Below are positions 12,058 through 23,235 of a stretch of 64,000 bases of DNA, piece after piece (position 1 is the stretch's first letter; each line of letters starts with the position of its first letter). The stretch comes from Vombatus ursinus (lineage: Eukaryota; Chordata; Mammalia; Diprotodontia; Vombatidae), in assembly GCF_900497805.2 (NCBI RefSeq), contig NW_020945064.1, positions 7,124,174-7,188,173 of the forward strand. The letters are read 5' to 3'. The notes beneath the pieces were generated by a model. That model saw only the letters and a program-made list of their open reading frames with translations, did not search any database and had not been told where the DNA came from. A program made the translations under genes and the position numbers.

Positions 12058-13840
12058 TGTTGTTCTGTTAGCCTTAGTGCTTGCAAAGGAGCTGAGAGTC
12101 TTTTCTTTCTTTTGTTGCCCTTAACAAGAGTTAAATTCTGGTATGTATAGGGGAAATCCTGGCTGTGTGCTGAGATATTTTATTATTGAGAAGTCTCAAG
12201 ATTGAATACTATCCAAGCAACCCCAAGAGTTTTTTGGGGGGATAGGGTGGGGAGGGGAGTAGTAGACCACACAGATTAGGAGAGGAGGAGTTTAGAGTTT
12301 GCTAACTCTTCCTATTAAGATGGGAACTTGCCCTGGAAGGTCAGAGTAGATAAGTTTTTGCTCTCTTGCTTAGGGCAATAACTTGAGCAACATTTTCTTT
12401 AGTCTAGTTGCTTTAATGGAAGGAACAAGGAATTTGGAAGCAGATGATTTGCATTTTGAAATGCATCTTTGTCAATGATTACTTGCATGTGTAACAAGTA
12501 TGCTCTTGCCCCATTCTCTCAGTGCCAAGTAAGTGATATTTCCCCTTAAGATTCCAGGGTATCCTGAGGGATATCTTGGTTCTCTAATGCTATTGACTCA
12601 AACGCCCACCAATTATATTCCCCACATTTGTTAAGGGCCTGTAACCAGGTCCATTTCATCACTTAACATTGAGTAGCTTTTTCAAAGGGATATTTACTCC
12701 AGAGATATAGCAAAAACAAATATACAGACATTTCCCCCCATACCTCCAGGGCATACTCTCCTCTACACTGTCTCAGTCGTTGGAAGTAGCCTTAAAACTT
12801 AGCTCAGTCCCTATATATCATCGGTCCCACCAAGTTCACATCCAGATGTGTCATAACTGTTGGGTGAGTCTTTCCACTGAGCTGAGGTCCTGAAGCTTGC
12901 TCCCAAAGATTTCTCCTTGTTTCTTGGGGCATCGATGCTGCTTTGGATGCAAAAACTCAACCTGAATTTCAACTCTTGTATTCCTGTGGTTCATTTTCCT
13001 GATTGACATTGGAGACTCTGCTTTTTGTAACTAGAATGGAAAAGAATGAATCAAAAAACCATGGACAGAGGTCTATGGAAGGTGGAGAAACCTTCAAGGG
13101 GGAAGAAGAGCCTAATGTAATCAATTTTGTTATGTGATCTCTCACCTCAGATACAGTGAGCTCCCCCAGAAGCAAATGAAGCACAAAGGTCAAAGCTGAC
13201 TTTTTTTTGAAGATGATGGCATTTCTGTCTACACAATCAATAAAGAACAGTATCCACCCAACCACATGGTTAGTCAACCAGAACTCTAATGAAATAAATT
13301 AGGGAACATTGATGCATGATCCACAGTCTCTCCAAGGCATTTCTCTTACACTTCATCGTGATTCTCCTGGAATACTGTGCTCATCATGGTCTCCTGGAAG
13401 CTATCTTCTCTTCACATGGGGGATTTGTAACAGCTGAGCAAGCTGTGCCACACACATGTGCCAGGTCGTCATTACATATGACTTTGGGAAAGCCATTTCC
13501 TCTCTCTTGGTGTCAATTCCCTATCTGTAAAGTGAGTGAGGTGGAAAAGACTATCTTTAATATCTCTTACAGATATAGGTTCTATGAAAGAAGTCCTGGA
13601 CTTGGCTGCTCTGCCACTGAATGAGGAAGTCCTACTCCCGGGCCTCAGTTTCCCCTTCTGACAAATTGAGATAGAGCCTCATATAAGAGAGGCAAGCCCA
13701 GGCAACATGGCCTGACTCCATGGGGATGGACCTGTTTGGTCTCTTTGTCCCTGTGACAGGAGGTAAATGCCAAAGGCAATTGGCCACTGAGGCAAAAGGA
13801 CCTACCCACTCAGTAAACTGAAAAGAAGAATAACTTCCAT
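12058..13840. other. Long repeat-poor stretch, no gene seen
   Basis: Unique DNA with short frames of about 100 codons on both strands (12969-13277 minus, 13316-13624 plus). Neither shows a known domain. No repeat family recognised. Confidence 0.45.
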
Positions 13841-13891
<51 letters not shown>

Positions 13892-13900
13892 TCTCTCTCC
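13841..13900. repeat. (TC)n microsatellite
   Basis: Near-pure TC run with two small interruptions. Confidence 0.97.
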
Positions 13901-13944
13901 CCCATTTTGAGCATGACAGGATTCTTTGAGCTCTTCATTAGACC

Positions 13945-14101
13945 TTTAGGAGCTTTGCATGTGCTCCTTGAGGACAGGGACTATCTTTTGCCTCATTTTG
14001 TATCCCTAGCTCTTAGCACAGTGCCTGGTATATACTAGGTGCTTAATAAATGTTTACTGGTTGATTGATTGATTGATTGATTGTGTGTGTGTGTATGTGT
14101 G
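13945..14101 (+). mobile_element. L2 3' end followed by (ATTG)n and (TG)n
   Basis: 'gtgctccttgaggacaggga', 'agcacagtgcctggtatata' and 'ggtgcttaataaatgttta' are the terminal L2 motifs. The L2 terminal repeat has expanded into five GATT units and then TG. Confidence 0.85.
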
Positions 14102-14412
14102 CACGGTATTACCCTCCTCTTCAGTAGCAGATAAATCAGCTGAGTGTATGTACTTGTCTGAAACTGGAGCTTCAGTTTCTAGCTTCCTCTTCCTTTTTGT
14201 GTTTCTCTCTCTGAGTCTAGGCAATGACACAGCAATCCTGAGATGGATAACTGAGTTCAGACATCCCGTGATTTCTCAGCTGATTCCTCAGAATATTTGT
14301 CATTGAGAAAAATTAATCTCTATGGCTCCTTCAAGTTCTAACTCCAATGTGCCTATGAACGTCATCTTAGAAAGCCACAAGAAGAGGAAGAAAGTAGTAC
14401 GTAGGTTTTAAA

Positions 14413-14996
14413 AAATTTTTTTTATTTATTTTATTAAGTGTTTCCTAATTACATGTAAAATGTTTAAAATTTATTTTAAAAAATTTTTGAGTTCCAAATT
14501 CTCTTCTTCCCTCTTGCCCCTCCCCCACCCCTTGAGAAGGCAAACAATATAATATTGATTATACCATGAAATCATGCAAAACATTTTCCCATATTAGCCA
14601 TGCTGCAAGAGAAAATGTACAAAAACCCAAGAAAAACAAAGTAAAAAAAGTATGCCTCAATCTGCACTCAGAAATCATCAGGTCTCTCTCTGGAGGTGGA
14701 TGGCATTTTTCATCATGAGTTCTTTGGAATTGTCTTGAACATTGTACTGAGCAGAGTAGCTAAGTCTTTCACAGTCAATCATTGTTACAATATTGTTATT
14801 AACTGTGTATGATATTCTCCTGGTTCTGCTCACTTCACTCAGCATCAGTTCATGTAAGTCTTCTCAGGTCTTTCTGAAAGCATCCTGCTCATGATTTCTT
14901 ATAGCACAACAGCATTCCATCACAATCGTATACTACAATTTATTCAGCCATTCCCCAATTGATGGGCATCCCCTCAATTTCCAATTCTTTGAGTGG
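14413..14996 (-). mobile_element. 5'-truncated L1, antisense 3' end
   Basis: Poly(T) edge, antisense 3' UTR, then ORF2 C-terminus ending 'gggcatcccctcaatttcca'. Short possible duplication 'gtaggtttt' (left) and 'gtagatttt' (right). Confidence 0.88.
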
Positions 14997-15114
14997 GTAG
15001 ATTTTGAGACCAATCCATAGCTGTAAACAGAATACATATTTCTGGTCAAAATCTTTGGTGTTGTTCTCACACTGCCACACATGGATCATGAGTAGGGTAG
15101 CAGCTAAAATTTGC

Positions 15115-15325
15115 TACACTAGTGGAATGAATACTAGATTTAGAGTCAGAAGAGCTGGTTTCAATTGCCTGGCTCTGCCTTTTACTAACTGTGTGACCTT
15201 GTGCAAATCAATTGACTTTTCCAAACCTCAATTTCCTCAATTGCATATCAGAGATTATAAAACCCATGCTACCTACCTCACAGGGTTGTTTTCAGGTCCA
15301 AACAAGATAGTGTGTACTATGCGAA
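15115..15325 (+). mobile_element. MIR SINE
   Basis: 'ctaactgtgtgaccttgtgc', 'caatttcctcaattgcatat', 'acctcacagggttgttttca' in order. Confidence 0.8.
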
Positions 15326-15840
15326 CCGTATGTTGATAAAGTCTGGCTTCCCATAGGAGTGAGTGGGGAGGCCTGGGTTACATCTGAAGTATGAAAGTTG
15401 GCACAAGGAAAGTGAAGTTTCATATAAGAGGGAGTGAAGAAAGCTGAGTTGGCAAAGAAGGGAGGATTGGATTAGAAGTAGAAGAGGAAGGGTGAAGCTG
15501 GGATGGAGGGTAAGGACTAGCGTAGGAAGGGGTGAGGAGGCAACACTGTGATGAGGTAGTGGCACTAGGAGGGACCAGCCTCACTTGTCCCAGGTAAGTA
15601 ATGATGTAGGTGAGACAAGGAGGGAGCAAGTCAGATTTCCTTCTGCCCCAATGCCAGCCAGTCAGTCACCAAGCACCACCAGCAAGGTGTCTCCTACAAA
15701 CAGGTCAGTGCCCTATAAACTATCAAGTCCAGAAGAAATAGAAAATTTCTATCTCTGCCTTTGAAGAGTTGGTTACCTCATTGGGAAGATAAAATATCTG
15801 CAGAAAATTAGTAGAGAACAATTAAAAGTTGTGAAATTGT
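15326..15840. other. Unique sequence, no gene seen
   Basis: GA-rich on the plus strand between 15400 and 15560. Nothing recognisable. Confidence 0.4.
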
Positions 15841-16008
15841 CACTTCTGTGACCCTGGACAAGTAACTTCACCCTGTTTGCCTCAGTTTCCTCATCTGTCA
15901 AATGGGCTGAAGAAGGCAATAGCAAACCACTCCAGTATCTTTGCCAAGAAAACCCCAAAGGGGTCATGAAGAATAGGACGTGACATAGAACAGTTGAACA
16001 ACAACAAT
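15841..16008 (+). mobile_element. MAR1-type SINE, head missing
   Basis: Starts at 'cacttctgtgaccctggaca' and keeps the BovB-like tail 'tttgccaagaaaaccccaaa' ending 'gttgaacaacaacaa'. Confidence 0.85.
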
Positions 16009-16014
16009 GGAGTC

Positions 16015-16148
16015 TTAGATATGGAAGATATCTTGTAGGGCATTCCCTCCAAGGAATTTCCTCTGTAACATTAACAACAGAAGTCATTATCCAGACTTCC
16101 CCAGTGCCAGGGAGCTCACTACATTTCAAGGTAGGCCTTTCCAGTTAA
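16015..16148 (-). mobile_element. L3/CR1-type LINE fragment
   Basis: Antisense text 'agtgccagggagctcactac' followed by 'caaggtaggcctttccag' matches the same segment of the L3 copy at 63712-64000. Confidence 0.55.
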
Positions 16149-16149
16149 T

Positions 16150-16214
16150 CAATCAATAAACATTTTTTAAAATAATATTTTATTTTTTCAATTACATACA
16201 ATCAATAAACATTT
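16150..16214 (-). mobile_element. 33-bp L1 tail micro-insertion with 16-bp duplications
   Basis: Perfect direct repeats 'caatcaataaacattt' at 16150-16165 and 16199-16214 flank 33 bp (16166-16198). The insert matches the extreme antisense L1 3' end seen at 22127 ('aataatattttatttttgcc'). The target was the end of an L2. Confidence 0.7.
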
Positions 16215-16510
16215 ATTAAAGGCCTACTATGTGCCAGGCACTGTGGCATGCAAAAAGAGATAAAAGGCAGACCCTGACCTCAAGGAGTTTATAATCTAAT
16301 AGAGGAGACAACATACAAGGAAAATATATGCAAAGCAAGCCATATACAGGATAAATAGGAAATAATTAACAGAAGGAAGGCACTGGGATTAAGAGGGGTT
16401 GAGGAAGGATTCCAGCAAAAGAAGGGGTTTTAGTGGGGACTTAAAAGAAGCCAGGGAGATCAGCAGGTAGAGCAGATGAGGGAAACCATTCCAGGTGTGG
16501 AGCACAAAGA
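16199..16510 (-). mobile_element. L2 LINE, antisense 3' end
   Basis: 'aaacatttattaaaggccta', 'tatgtgccaggcactgtggc', 'ctcaaggagtttataatcta', then 'agggaaaccattccaggtgt' are antisense L2 landmarks in order. Confidence 0.85.
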
Positions 16511-16554
16511 AAATACTCAATAGTTTAGGTTGCGAAGGGAAAAAAATTCCCCCA

Positions 16555-16715
16555 TATATCAAGCTGAAATCTCCCTCTGTGATTTCCACCTGTTTCTTCT
16601 ATTTCTGCTCTTGGGGACCAAGCAAAATACTTGAAGACAGATGTTATACCCACCCTAAATCTTCTCTCATTTGGCACGGTCTTCTGTTCTCTCATCAACC
16701 TAGTTATTCTGTGAA
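16555..16715 (-). mobile_element. L3/CR1-type LINE fragment
   Basis: Antisense L3 text: 'caagctgaaatctccctctg', 'ttctgctcttggggaccaag', 'aaaatacttgaagacagatg'. Confidence 0.55.
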
Positions 16716-16739
16716 TAAGCATGAGATTGTCAATTATAA

Positions 16740-16995
16740 AAATAATAACTAGCATTTATATATCACTTTAAGGTTTGTGAAGCACTTTGTAAATATTATT
16801 TCATATGATCCTTGCAATAATTCTAGGAGATGGGTACTATTATTATCCCATTTTTCAGCTGAGGAAACTGAGGCAGATAGAGGTGAAATGATCTGCCCAA
16901 GGTCACACAGCCAGTAAATATCTGAGGCAGGATTTGAACCCAAGTCTTCCTGACTCTAGGTTCAGCATGCTATCTGCTGTGCTGCCTGGCTGCCC
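16740..16995 (-). mobile_element. MIR SINE, near full length
   Basis: 'gaagcactttgtaaatatta', 'tcagctgaggaaactgaggc', 'caaggtcacacagccagtaa', 'tgtgctgcctggctgcc' in antisense order. Confidence 0.9.
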
Positions 16996-18530
16996 ACATC
17001 AACATCATTCCTAAGACCTCATAGCTAGAACAGAACACAAGACTCCAGATATTGTCTGGTCACTATAAATAATGATGAACTACTTGTCCAATTGCATGTC
17101 CATCCTCTGGACACCAGTATTTTTCATTCATTTAGTTTTTCCCAACTGAGTGACCAGGCCCTGTAATGTTTGGGGGATTCGCACGATCAGTCCCACGTCA
17201 GGTGCAAATACAAACAGACAGAGCAGTTCACCATCTATGGGGAATCCTAGGACGTAGGATTTCCTGAACTGGAAATCTCATGCGACATTGTCCACCTTTG
17301 GCGTATACGTGTTTCTCTGTTGCCTGCCTAGCTTGACATTGGTACATTGTATAAAGTCTTCTCTGTGGTTGCAACATTTATGGAATCTTACATGATCCTA
17401 ACATATGCAGGGGAAAATGTCTTTCTGAATGAGGATGTTCAAGGCTTGATTTTGCTTTACCAAGGTCAAATGCTTTTGTGGGAGTGGGGGGGGCAGGGGG
17501 ACATTATGAACAGACAATAAACACAGCAGGATCTCGTATTTTCGATACCTCTCAGTCAGGTGTGACTGAGAAAATGTAGTCTGCTATAGAAAGCCGTCTG
17601 CCAAGCATTGTCCTATTTGCATCAAAGATGTTCTTGATATGAGGAATAGGACCATTTTCATTAAAAAAAAAATAGAGATGAGGAAGTAGATATGTGGTTC
17701 AATAGCTGCTGATGTCATAGCCCCCATGATATTTTTCATTCTTTTGGAATCTTCTTTTTTTGAGATAAATTGAAAGCAATCCGAGTGCCTTTAAAACCGT
17801 GTTTGCTCTAGCATGAATTGAGCTGCATGTGTTTAGGGAGGCTCAGCTGCTTTACCCATCTCCCTCTTCTGGGTGCCCTTTCTCCTTCATCTCACACCAC
17901 ACCAGGTATTGGAATATTAGAACCCAAAGCAGTGGGCTCCCTTGTTGTCACAGATGAGAACAGATCCCCATAGAAAGCTAGAAAATCAGTTTGATTTTAC
18001 ATTGGGTTCCTTTCTTTCTTTCAGGGTCTTCCATAAAGGCTCTTGGGTTGATCTGGCATAGTTGGCTTTTACATCTGTCTTTGAGCAAGCAGCAAGTCTG
18101 CTGCTTTTTGCTGTTTTGCAAAGTGATACTTCTCATATTCTTTAACCTTCCTCCTCTGTGGTGTTTCATAAATGAGTTTATAGCCTAACATGGTGCTGTC
18201 ACGTCTCTCTGCTTGGTGGAGATCAAGCATGCTTGATGAAGTGGTTTCTGGGATCTTTTGGCCATTAAGCATCTCCAAAGAATGGTGATAATGAGAGTGA
18301 ATTTATTCAGTCATAGAACCTATATTTTCTTTTATGTCTTATTTTGTTTTTTTTTAATTTAAAAGAATTATTTATTTGGACAAGGACACACATTGAATTT
18401 GCTTGTGACTTTAAAACTCTGGCTACAAATGAAACTATGAATTTCCCAATTTGAATGAATGTAGTATATTTCAATTTTTGCAAAATGAGTCAAAAAGTTG
18501 GTTATAGGAGAAATCACTAACACTGAGATG
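16996..18530. other. 1.5-kb repeat-poor island, no gene seen
   Basis: Complex, low-repeat sequence including a homeodomain-like AT-rich part near 17630-17830. Short frames have no domain. A candidate place for conserved noncoding sequence, but nothing in a single genome shows conservation. Confidence 0.35.
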
Positions 18531-18534
18531 AAAA

Positions 18535-18600
18535 AAGGTAATTCATAGGGTTGTTGTGAGGACCGTCACTTTGCAGACCTTAAATAGCCATGCAAAACGT
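18535..18600 (+). mobile_element. MIR 3' remnant
   Basis: 'catagggttgttgtgaggac' and 'tgcagaccttaaatagccat' are the MIR 3' half only. Confidence 0.6.
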
Positions 18601-18757
18601 TAAGCTATCAATTGGGGAATGGCTAAACAAGCTGTGATTTATGATTGTGATGTAACACAACTATGCTACAAGACATGACGAGCAGGTTGCCTTCAGAAAA
18701 AAACCAGGAAACCTATATGAACTGATGCAAAGTGAAGTGAGCAGAACCAGAACTAAC
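18601..18757 (+). mobile_element. L1 ORF2 C-terminal fragment
   Basis: Sense L1 from 'tcaattggggaatggctaaa' to 'gtgagcagaaccagaa'. It stops at the point where the neighbouring antisense fragment begins in element coordinates. Confidence 0.85.
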
Positions 18758-18765
18758 ATTTTCCT

Positions 18766-19204
18766 TCCCCTCCCACTTAATAGAATTTTATTTTTTTCCC
18801 ATTACATACAAAGATAGTTTTCAACATTCACTTTTACAAGATTTTGAATTCCAAATTTTTTTCTCCCTCCCTCCTCTCCCCCTCCCCAAGATGGCATGGC
18901 ATCTGATATAGGCTATACATGTACAATCATATTAAACATATTTCCACATTAGTCATGTTGTGAAAGAAAAATCGAAACAAAAGGGGAAAACCACAAAAAA
19001 GAAAAAACAAAACAACAAAAAAAGAGAAAATAGGATGCTTCAATCTGCATTCAGACTCTATAGTTCTTTCTCTGGATGTGGACAGAATTTTCCATTGTGA
19101 GTCCCTTAGAATTGTCTTAGATCATTGCATACTGAGAAGAACTAAGTCTATCAAAGCTGGTCATCGCACAATGTTTCCGTTGCTGTATACAATGTTCTCC
19201 TGGC
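18766..19204 (-). mobile_element. L1 3' end, inverted relative to its neighbour
   Basis: T-rich left edge, antisense 3' UTR ('ggcatctgatataggctata', 'caatctgcattcagactcta') and ending 'caatgttctcctgg'. In L1 coordinates this starts at ccaggagaacattg, directly after the last bases of 18601-18757. Confidence 0.9.
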
Positions 19205-19391
19205 AGAACATATATTTTCTAAGGGCTTACATTATACAAGGCACTGGGCTTGTTGATGTGAGTAAAGAAACAAAACAGTCCCTTCCTTCAAGAACCTTAT
19301 ATTCTACTGGAGCAGAATGAATAAAGATAGGTAAACAAAAGGTAATTTCAGGTGGGAAGGGGAGGGAGAAAAGGGGGAAGTGAGAGAAAAA

Positions 19392-19443
<52 letters not shown>

Positions 19444-19453
19444 NNNNNNNNNN

Positions 19454-19503
<50 letters not shown>

Positions 19504-19675
19504 AGAGATGCTCCTCTGGGAAGATCAGGGGAAGAAGGAGGTAGCACCTAAGTTGAGCCTTGAAGGAAGATAAGGGCTATGAGAAGAAGACATGAAGAAA
19601 GAGTGCATTCCAGGCCCAGAAAATGTCTTAGACATATTGATCAAAGTGTGTGGTATGATGTCAAATTTGGTGAAC
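19205..19675 (-). mobile_element. L2 LINE, antisense, split by a (GA)n array
   Basis: 'tacaaggcactgggcttgtt' and 'tcaagaaccttatattctac' (19230-19315), then after the GA array 'ttgagccttgaaggaagata' and 'agtgcattccaggcccagaa' continue antisense L2. Confidence 0.65.
19397..19500. repeat. (GA)n microsatellite containing a 10-N gap
   Basis: GA dinucleotides on both sides of N at 19444-19453. The true array length is unknown. Confidence 0.97.
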
Positions 19676-19699
19676 ATTTACTAATTCTTTCCCCCCTCC

Positions 19700-20400
19700 C
19701 CCCTTTTTTTTTCAGAATTGACAACTTGTGTGAGTGATTTAATATTATTTTGACTTTTGCCCTAACCCATTGATTACTTGACAGCACAGATAACTGATCT
19801 TGAAATTACTCCCATGTCAGTAACCAGTCATTTTGGGGCCACTAACATACAATACATTTTATTTTTTGTCATATTGTCCAATGCTTACCACATCTAATAC
19901 TTCCTGACTCTTTTCTTGAAGAAATGATTCATTCCACACAATCAGGAGGCTTCCAAGGAATTGATACACTTTCGACCTTTTTAATTTCTTAATATCAATC
20001 CATGTTTGCCAATATTTCCCATCACCTGCCACTGTATCTTTCTTCACTTGGAAATCACTGAATATAAAGGCATGCGTTGATTGGATCTTGCCAAGTTTCT
20101 TGTTAGATTTCTCTCTTTCTTCATTCTCAGCAGCAGATGTGGGCACAAGAGGCAGACTGGATGACTTGGCTCCTTTCCACATAAGGAGCGGTGGGTGGGA
20201 CACACCAGTAGACATAGCCAGAATAACTCCCGAAACCATAGGTGTGGTCCCAGTATACCAAAGAAATGAAAACCAACCTTCATTCTTATCTGCCCTACTT
20301 TTGATTGGCCAATGAAGAGGTGCTGTGATTGGCAGTTATCCAAACCCTACAATCTCTAGGTCACTCTCCTTTGGATGCTCTCCTACTTTAAAATATCCTT
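19700..20400 (-). pseudogene. Possible old retrocopy with a 166-codon open frame
   Basis: I do not recognise the protein. Reading right to left, an open frame starts just after a stop near 20340 (first residues LPITAPLHWPIKSRADKNEG), has a first ATG at about 20239 (MVSGVILAMSTGV, mildly hydrophobic), runs through KKLGKIQSTHAFIFSDFQVK and ends SIGQYDKK at 19859. Downstream is an ATTAAA followed after about 25 nt by nine A residues (19703-19715 region), as in a polyadenylated cDNA. Two CCAAT motifs (GCCAATCA and GGCCAATCA) lie at the right end, so a promoter-bearing first exon is an alternative. Chance openness is a third reading. No intron or target-site duplication is visible. Confidence 0.3.
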
Positions 20401-20404
20401 TCTA

Positions 20405-20632
20405 AGTTGTTGTTGGTAAAGCACTTGACATGGAGTCAGGAAGAACTGAGTCTGAATCCTTCTTCAGTCACTTAGTATCTGTAAAATCTTGGGCAAGTCA
20501 GTTAACTTCTCTCAACTTTAGTTTCCTCATCTGTAAAATGGGGATAATAACAACACCTACCACATAGGATTGTTGTGAGGATCAAATGAAATCATACATG
20601 TAAAATGCTTTGTAGACCCTAAAGACCATGGG
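20405..20632 (+). mobile_element. MIR SINE
   Basis: 'cttgacatggagtcaggaag', 'gtttcctcatctgtaaaatg', 'ggattgttgtgaggatcaaa' in order. Confidence 0.88.
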
Positions 20633-20779
20633 GGTCTTTCCATTTGACTTGTGGCTGAAACTTTCTCTGTGGGTCCACCCCCCATTCAAATGTGGGCTCT
20701 GATTTGTTTTACATTTCTATTTACATACTTGGCACTTAGGACATGCTTTACCCATAGAACTCAATGAATACTTTGTTCA

Positions 20780-20817
20780 TGATGATGATGATGATGATGA
20801 TGATGATAATGATAATA

Positions 20818-20847
<30 letters not shown>
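20780..20847. repeat. (ATG)n / (GAT)n microsatellite
   Basis: About 22 trinucleotides with GATAAT interruptions in the middle. Confidence 0.97.
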
Positions 20848-20848
<1 letters not shown>

Positions 20849-20954
20849 CAACGATGCCTGAAACTCAAAACAATATTACAGGTGTGGTTTGACCAAACAG
20901 AAGATAGTGGGGCCATCACTTGTTTTATTCTGGTCATTATATTAGGAGTATAGT

Positions 20955-21088
20955 TTAGTTCTTAATCAACAAGGGTTTGGTTAGGGCTAAATATATGCCA
21001 GACACTACACTAGGCACTGGGAATACAAAGACAAAATGAGATAATTCCCGTCCTCAATAAGCTTATGTTCTATTGGGTGAGATAGCAT
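20955..21088 (-). mobile_element. L2 3' end, antisense
   Basis: 'atgccagacactacactagg', 'cactgggaatacaaagacaa', 'agcttatgttctattgggtg'. Confidence 0.75.
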
Positions 21089-22126
21089 TCATACATATAA
21101 GTTTAAGGATGGCCTCCCAGGCTCCCTGCTAAGAGGTCAATACTATGGAGGTGTCTTACTTTGGAACTGAAGGACAGATTCTGTTCCAGGGTTCATTGAT
21201 TTGGTGCTGTCTTTTTAAAATTGTTTTTGGAGGCTTCTTGTGAAGAGGACACCAATATTCACTCTCAATCTTGAGCACCGTTTGGGAAGACGTATAGAGG
21301 GTGAGACTAAGCCAAATCTGTTTTCTGGATGCCAGCTTCCCTGTCCCTTCTTCCTGGACTCTGACAGGCCATGACTGTAGGACAGTGACATTCAGAACTG
21401 ATGGCGTATGTGCCACTGGCCCCATCCTACTTTCTGTTCCATTAAGGAAAGAAGAGCCAAAAGAAGAGATAAAGGTCTGACCCCTTGACTGTGGCCAAAA
21501 GTGACCAATTTATGTTGTTTATATTGCTTATTTTCTGATCATGTTTTTATCCACTCACATAATCACATATGTCGGTGTCCAATTATAACAAAAAAAAAAA
21601 TCAGGCAGCCACCAAATCCTTGTCTAGTATGATTAATGATGGCAATGGACAGAGATTCAGGAAGAGGTTTTGATCCTTTTAGAGAGATAGGAGACACATC
21701 CTTGTTTCAGTGTAGGCTGAAGCTGGGCGGGGGTGGGAAGAGGGGGGGAGAAGAGGACACGATATCATTTGGAATTTCATGAGGAAGACAGCTGAACTAT
21801 GATCAATGCTATGTACTTAGAGAAACACACATTCCTCATAAGGAGCAGAGCCTATACGAAAAGAGATATTTATGTATGCATAATATGTGTGTGGAGGATT
21901 ATTTAAGATATGTAAACATGACTTGTGGGTTGCATGTATAGGTATGATCTGCAGTTTAGCCCCATCTTTGGTGAAAGCAGAAGGAAGGTCATGCCTACAC
22001 TGCCAGCATACTATCGGGGGAAAGGGGTAGATGGGAACCAGGACTGCAGAGGTTTGGGTGATCTCTCCTATCTCTAAAAGGGAGTATTGGACTAGAATTA
22101 CATCTGTCACCCCTCAAATGTTTCTT
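21089..22126. other. Unique sequence, no gene seen
   Basis: Mixed-composition DNA. A 97-codon minus frame (21817-22110) has no known domain. Confidence 0.4.
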
Positions 22127-22537
22127 TTTTTCTTAATAATATTTTATTTTTGCCCAATTGCATGTAAAGATAGTTTTCAACATTCACTTTTATAAGATTT
22201 TAAGTTCCAAATTTTTTTCTCCCTCTCCTACCCCATCCACCAAGATGACAAGCGATGTGTTATAGGCTATACATGTATAATCATACTAGTCATATTTCCA
22301 CATTAGTCATGTTGTGAAAGAAGAATCAGGACAAAAGAGGAAAACCACAAGAAAGAAAAAACAAACCAAAAAAAAAGCAAAAATAGTATGCTTCAATCTG
22401 CATTCTGACTCCATAGTTCTTTCTCTGGATATGGATAGCACTTTCCATCATGAGTCTTTTGGAACTGTTTCAGATCATTGCATTGCTGAGAAGAGCTAAG
22501 TCAATCATACTTGATCATTATTCAATGTTGCTATTAG
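22127..22537 (-). mobile_element. 5'-truncated L1, antisense 3' end
   Basis: 'aataatattttatttttgcc' edge, then 'tgttataggctatacatgta', 'gcttcaatctgcattctgac', ending near 'ttattcaatgttgctatta'. Confidence 0.9.
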
Positions 22538-22944
22538 AAACTATTTCTTAGAGTCAAGGCCAGACCTTCATCCATTTCCTTTTCTGTGAATCTTAGACCC
22601 CTCAAACCAGACCTCCATGGGCCATTCCCAGAGGAGCTAAGCCCCTTCAACTCTCAATTTCTTTGGTCCAGGCATCCTCATCTTCATCTTGGTCAATTTT
22701 AGTCCTCTCATTGGGCATCCCACCTCTTTCTACCTCTTGTCTTAAGAACCATAATCAAACAAAATACCACCTTTGCTTCTGGGTCATGGACTGCCATGTT
22801 GTTCTATTCAGCACCCCTGTTACTTCACACATCAAAATACCCTTCCCTGGCTACCACTTCCCCACCCCCTTCCCCCTCCATGTGTTTAAGTTTCTTGAAG
22901 TCAGAAAACATCTCACTTTTGTATATTTGTACCCAATACTTAAG
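22538..22944. other. Pyrimidine-rich sequence, possibly old L2
   Basis: CT-rich text with a possible L2-like end ('gtttcttgaagtcagaaaac') but too diverged to assign. Open frames have no known domain. Confidence 0.3.
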
Positions 22945-23235
22945 GCAACGTGGTGTGATGGGTAGAGAAGCCAGGAAGAACTGGGTTCAGGTTCCACTTC
23001 TGCCCCATACTGGCTGTGTAGTCCTGTACCTCTTTCTAACCTCTCAATGCTTTGGGCTGAAAAGTTGTAACTTGTAAAGGAGGTGCTAACATGAATCAAT
23101 AGAAGGAATTTCCTGTCCTGGGAGTCCTCTATATCAAAGAAATCAGAGGTTGAGTCCCTAACTAGAGAGCCTAGTGAAGTGCTTGGCACAGAACGGACTT
23201 AATAAAAGCATTTTTATTCATTCATTCAAGAGAGA
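22945..23235 (+). mobile_element. MIR remnant followed by an L2 terminal remnant
   Basis: 22945-23085 has 'gtggtgtgatgggtagagaa' and 'tactggctgtgtagtcctgt'. 23165-23235 has 'agtgcttggcacagaacgga' and 'cttaataaaagc'. Confidence 0.6.

Noticed and set aside
17180-17500. Possible reverse-transcriptase KAFD motif on the minus strand
   Set aside because: Only four residues fit and the surrounding translation does not continue the domain.
19680-19720. Strong polypyrimidine-CAG splice acceptor on the plus strand
   Set aside because: No open exon follows on the plus strand; more likely the antisense of an A run ending a cDNA-like copy, or chance.
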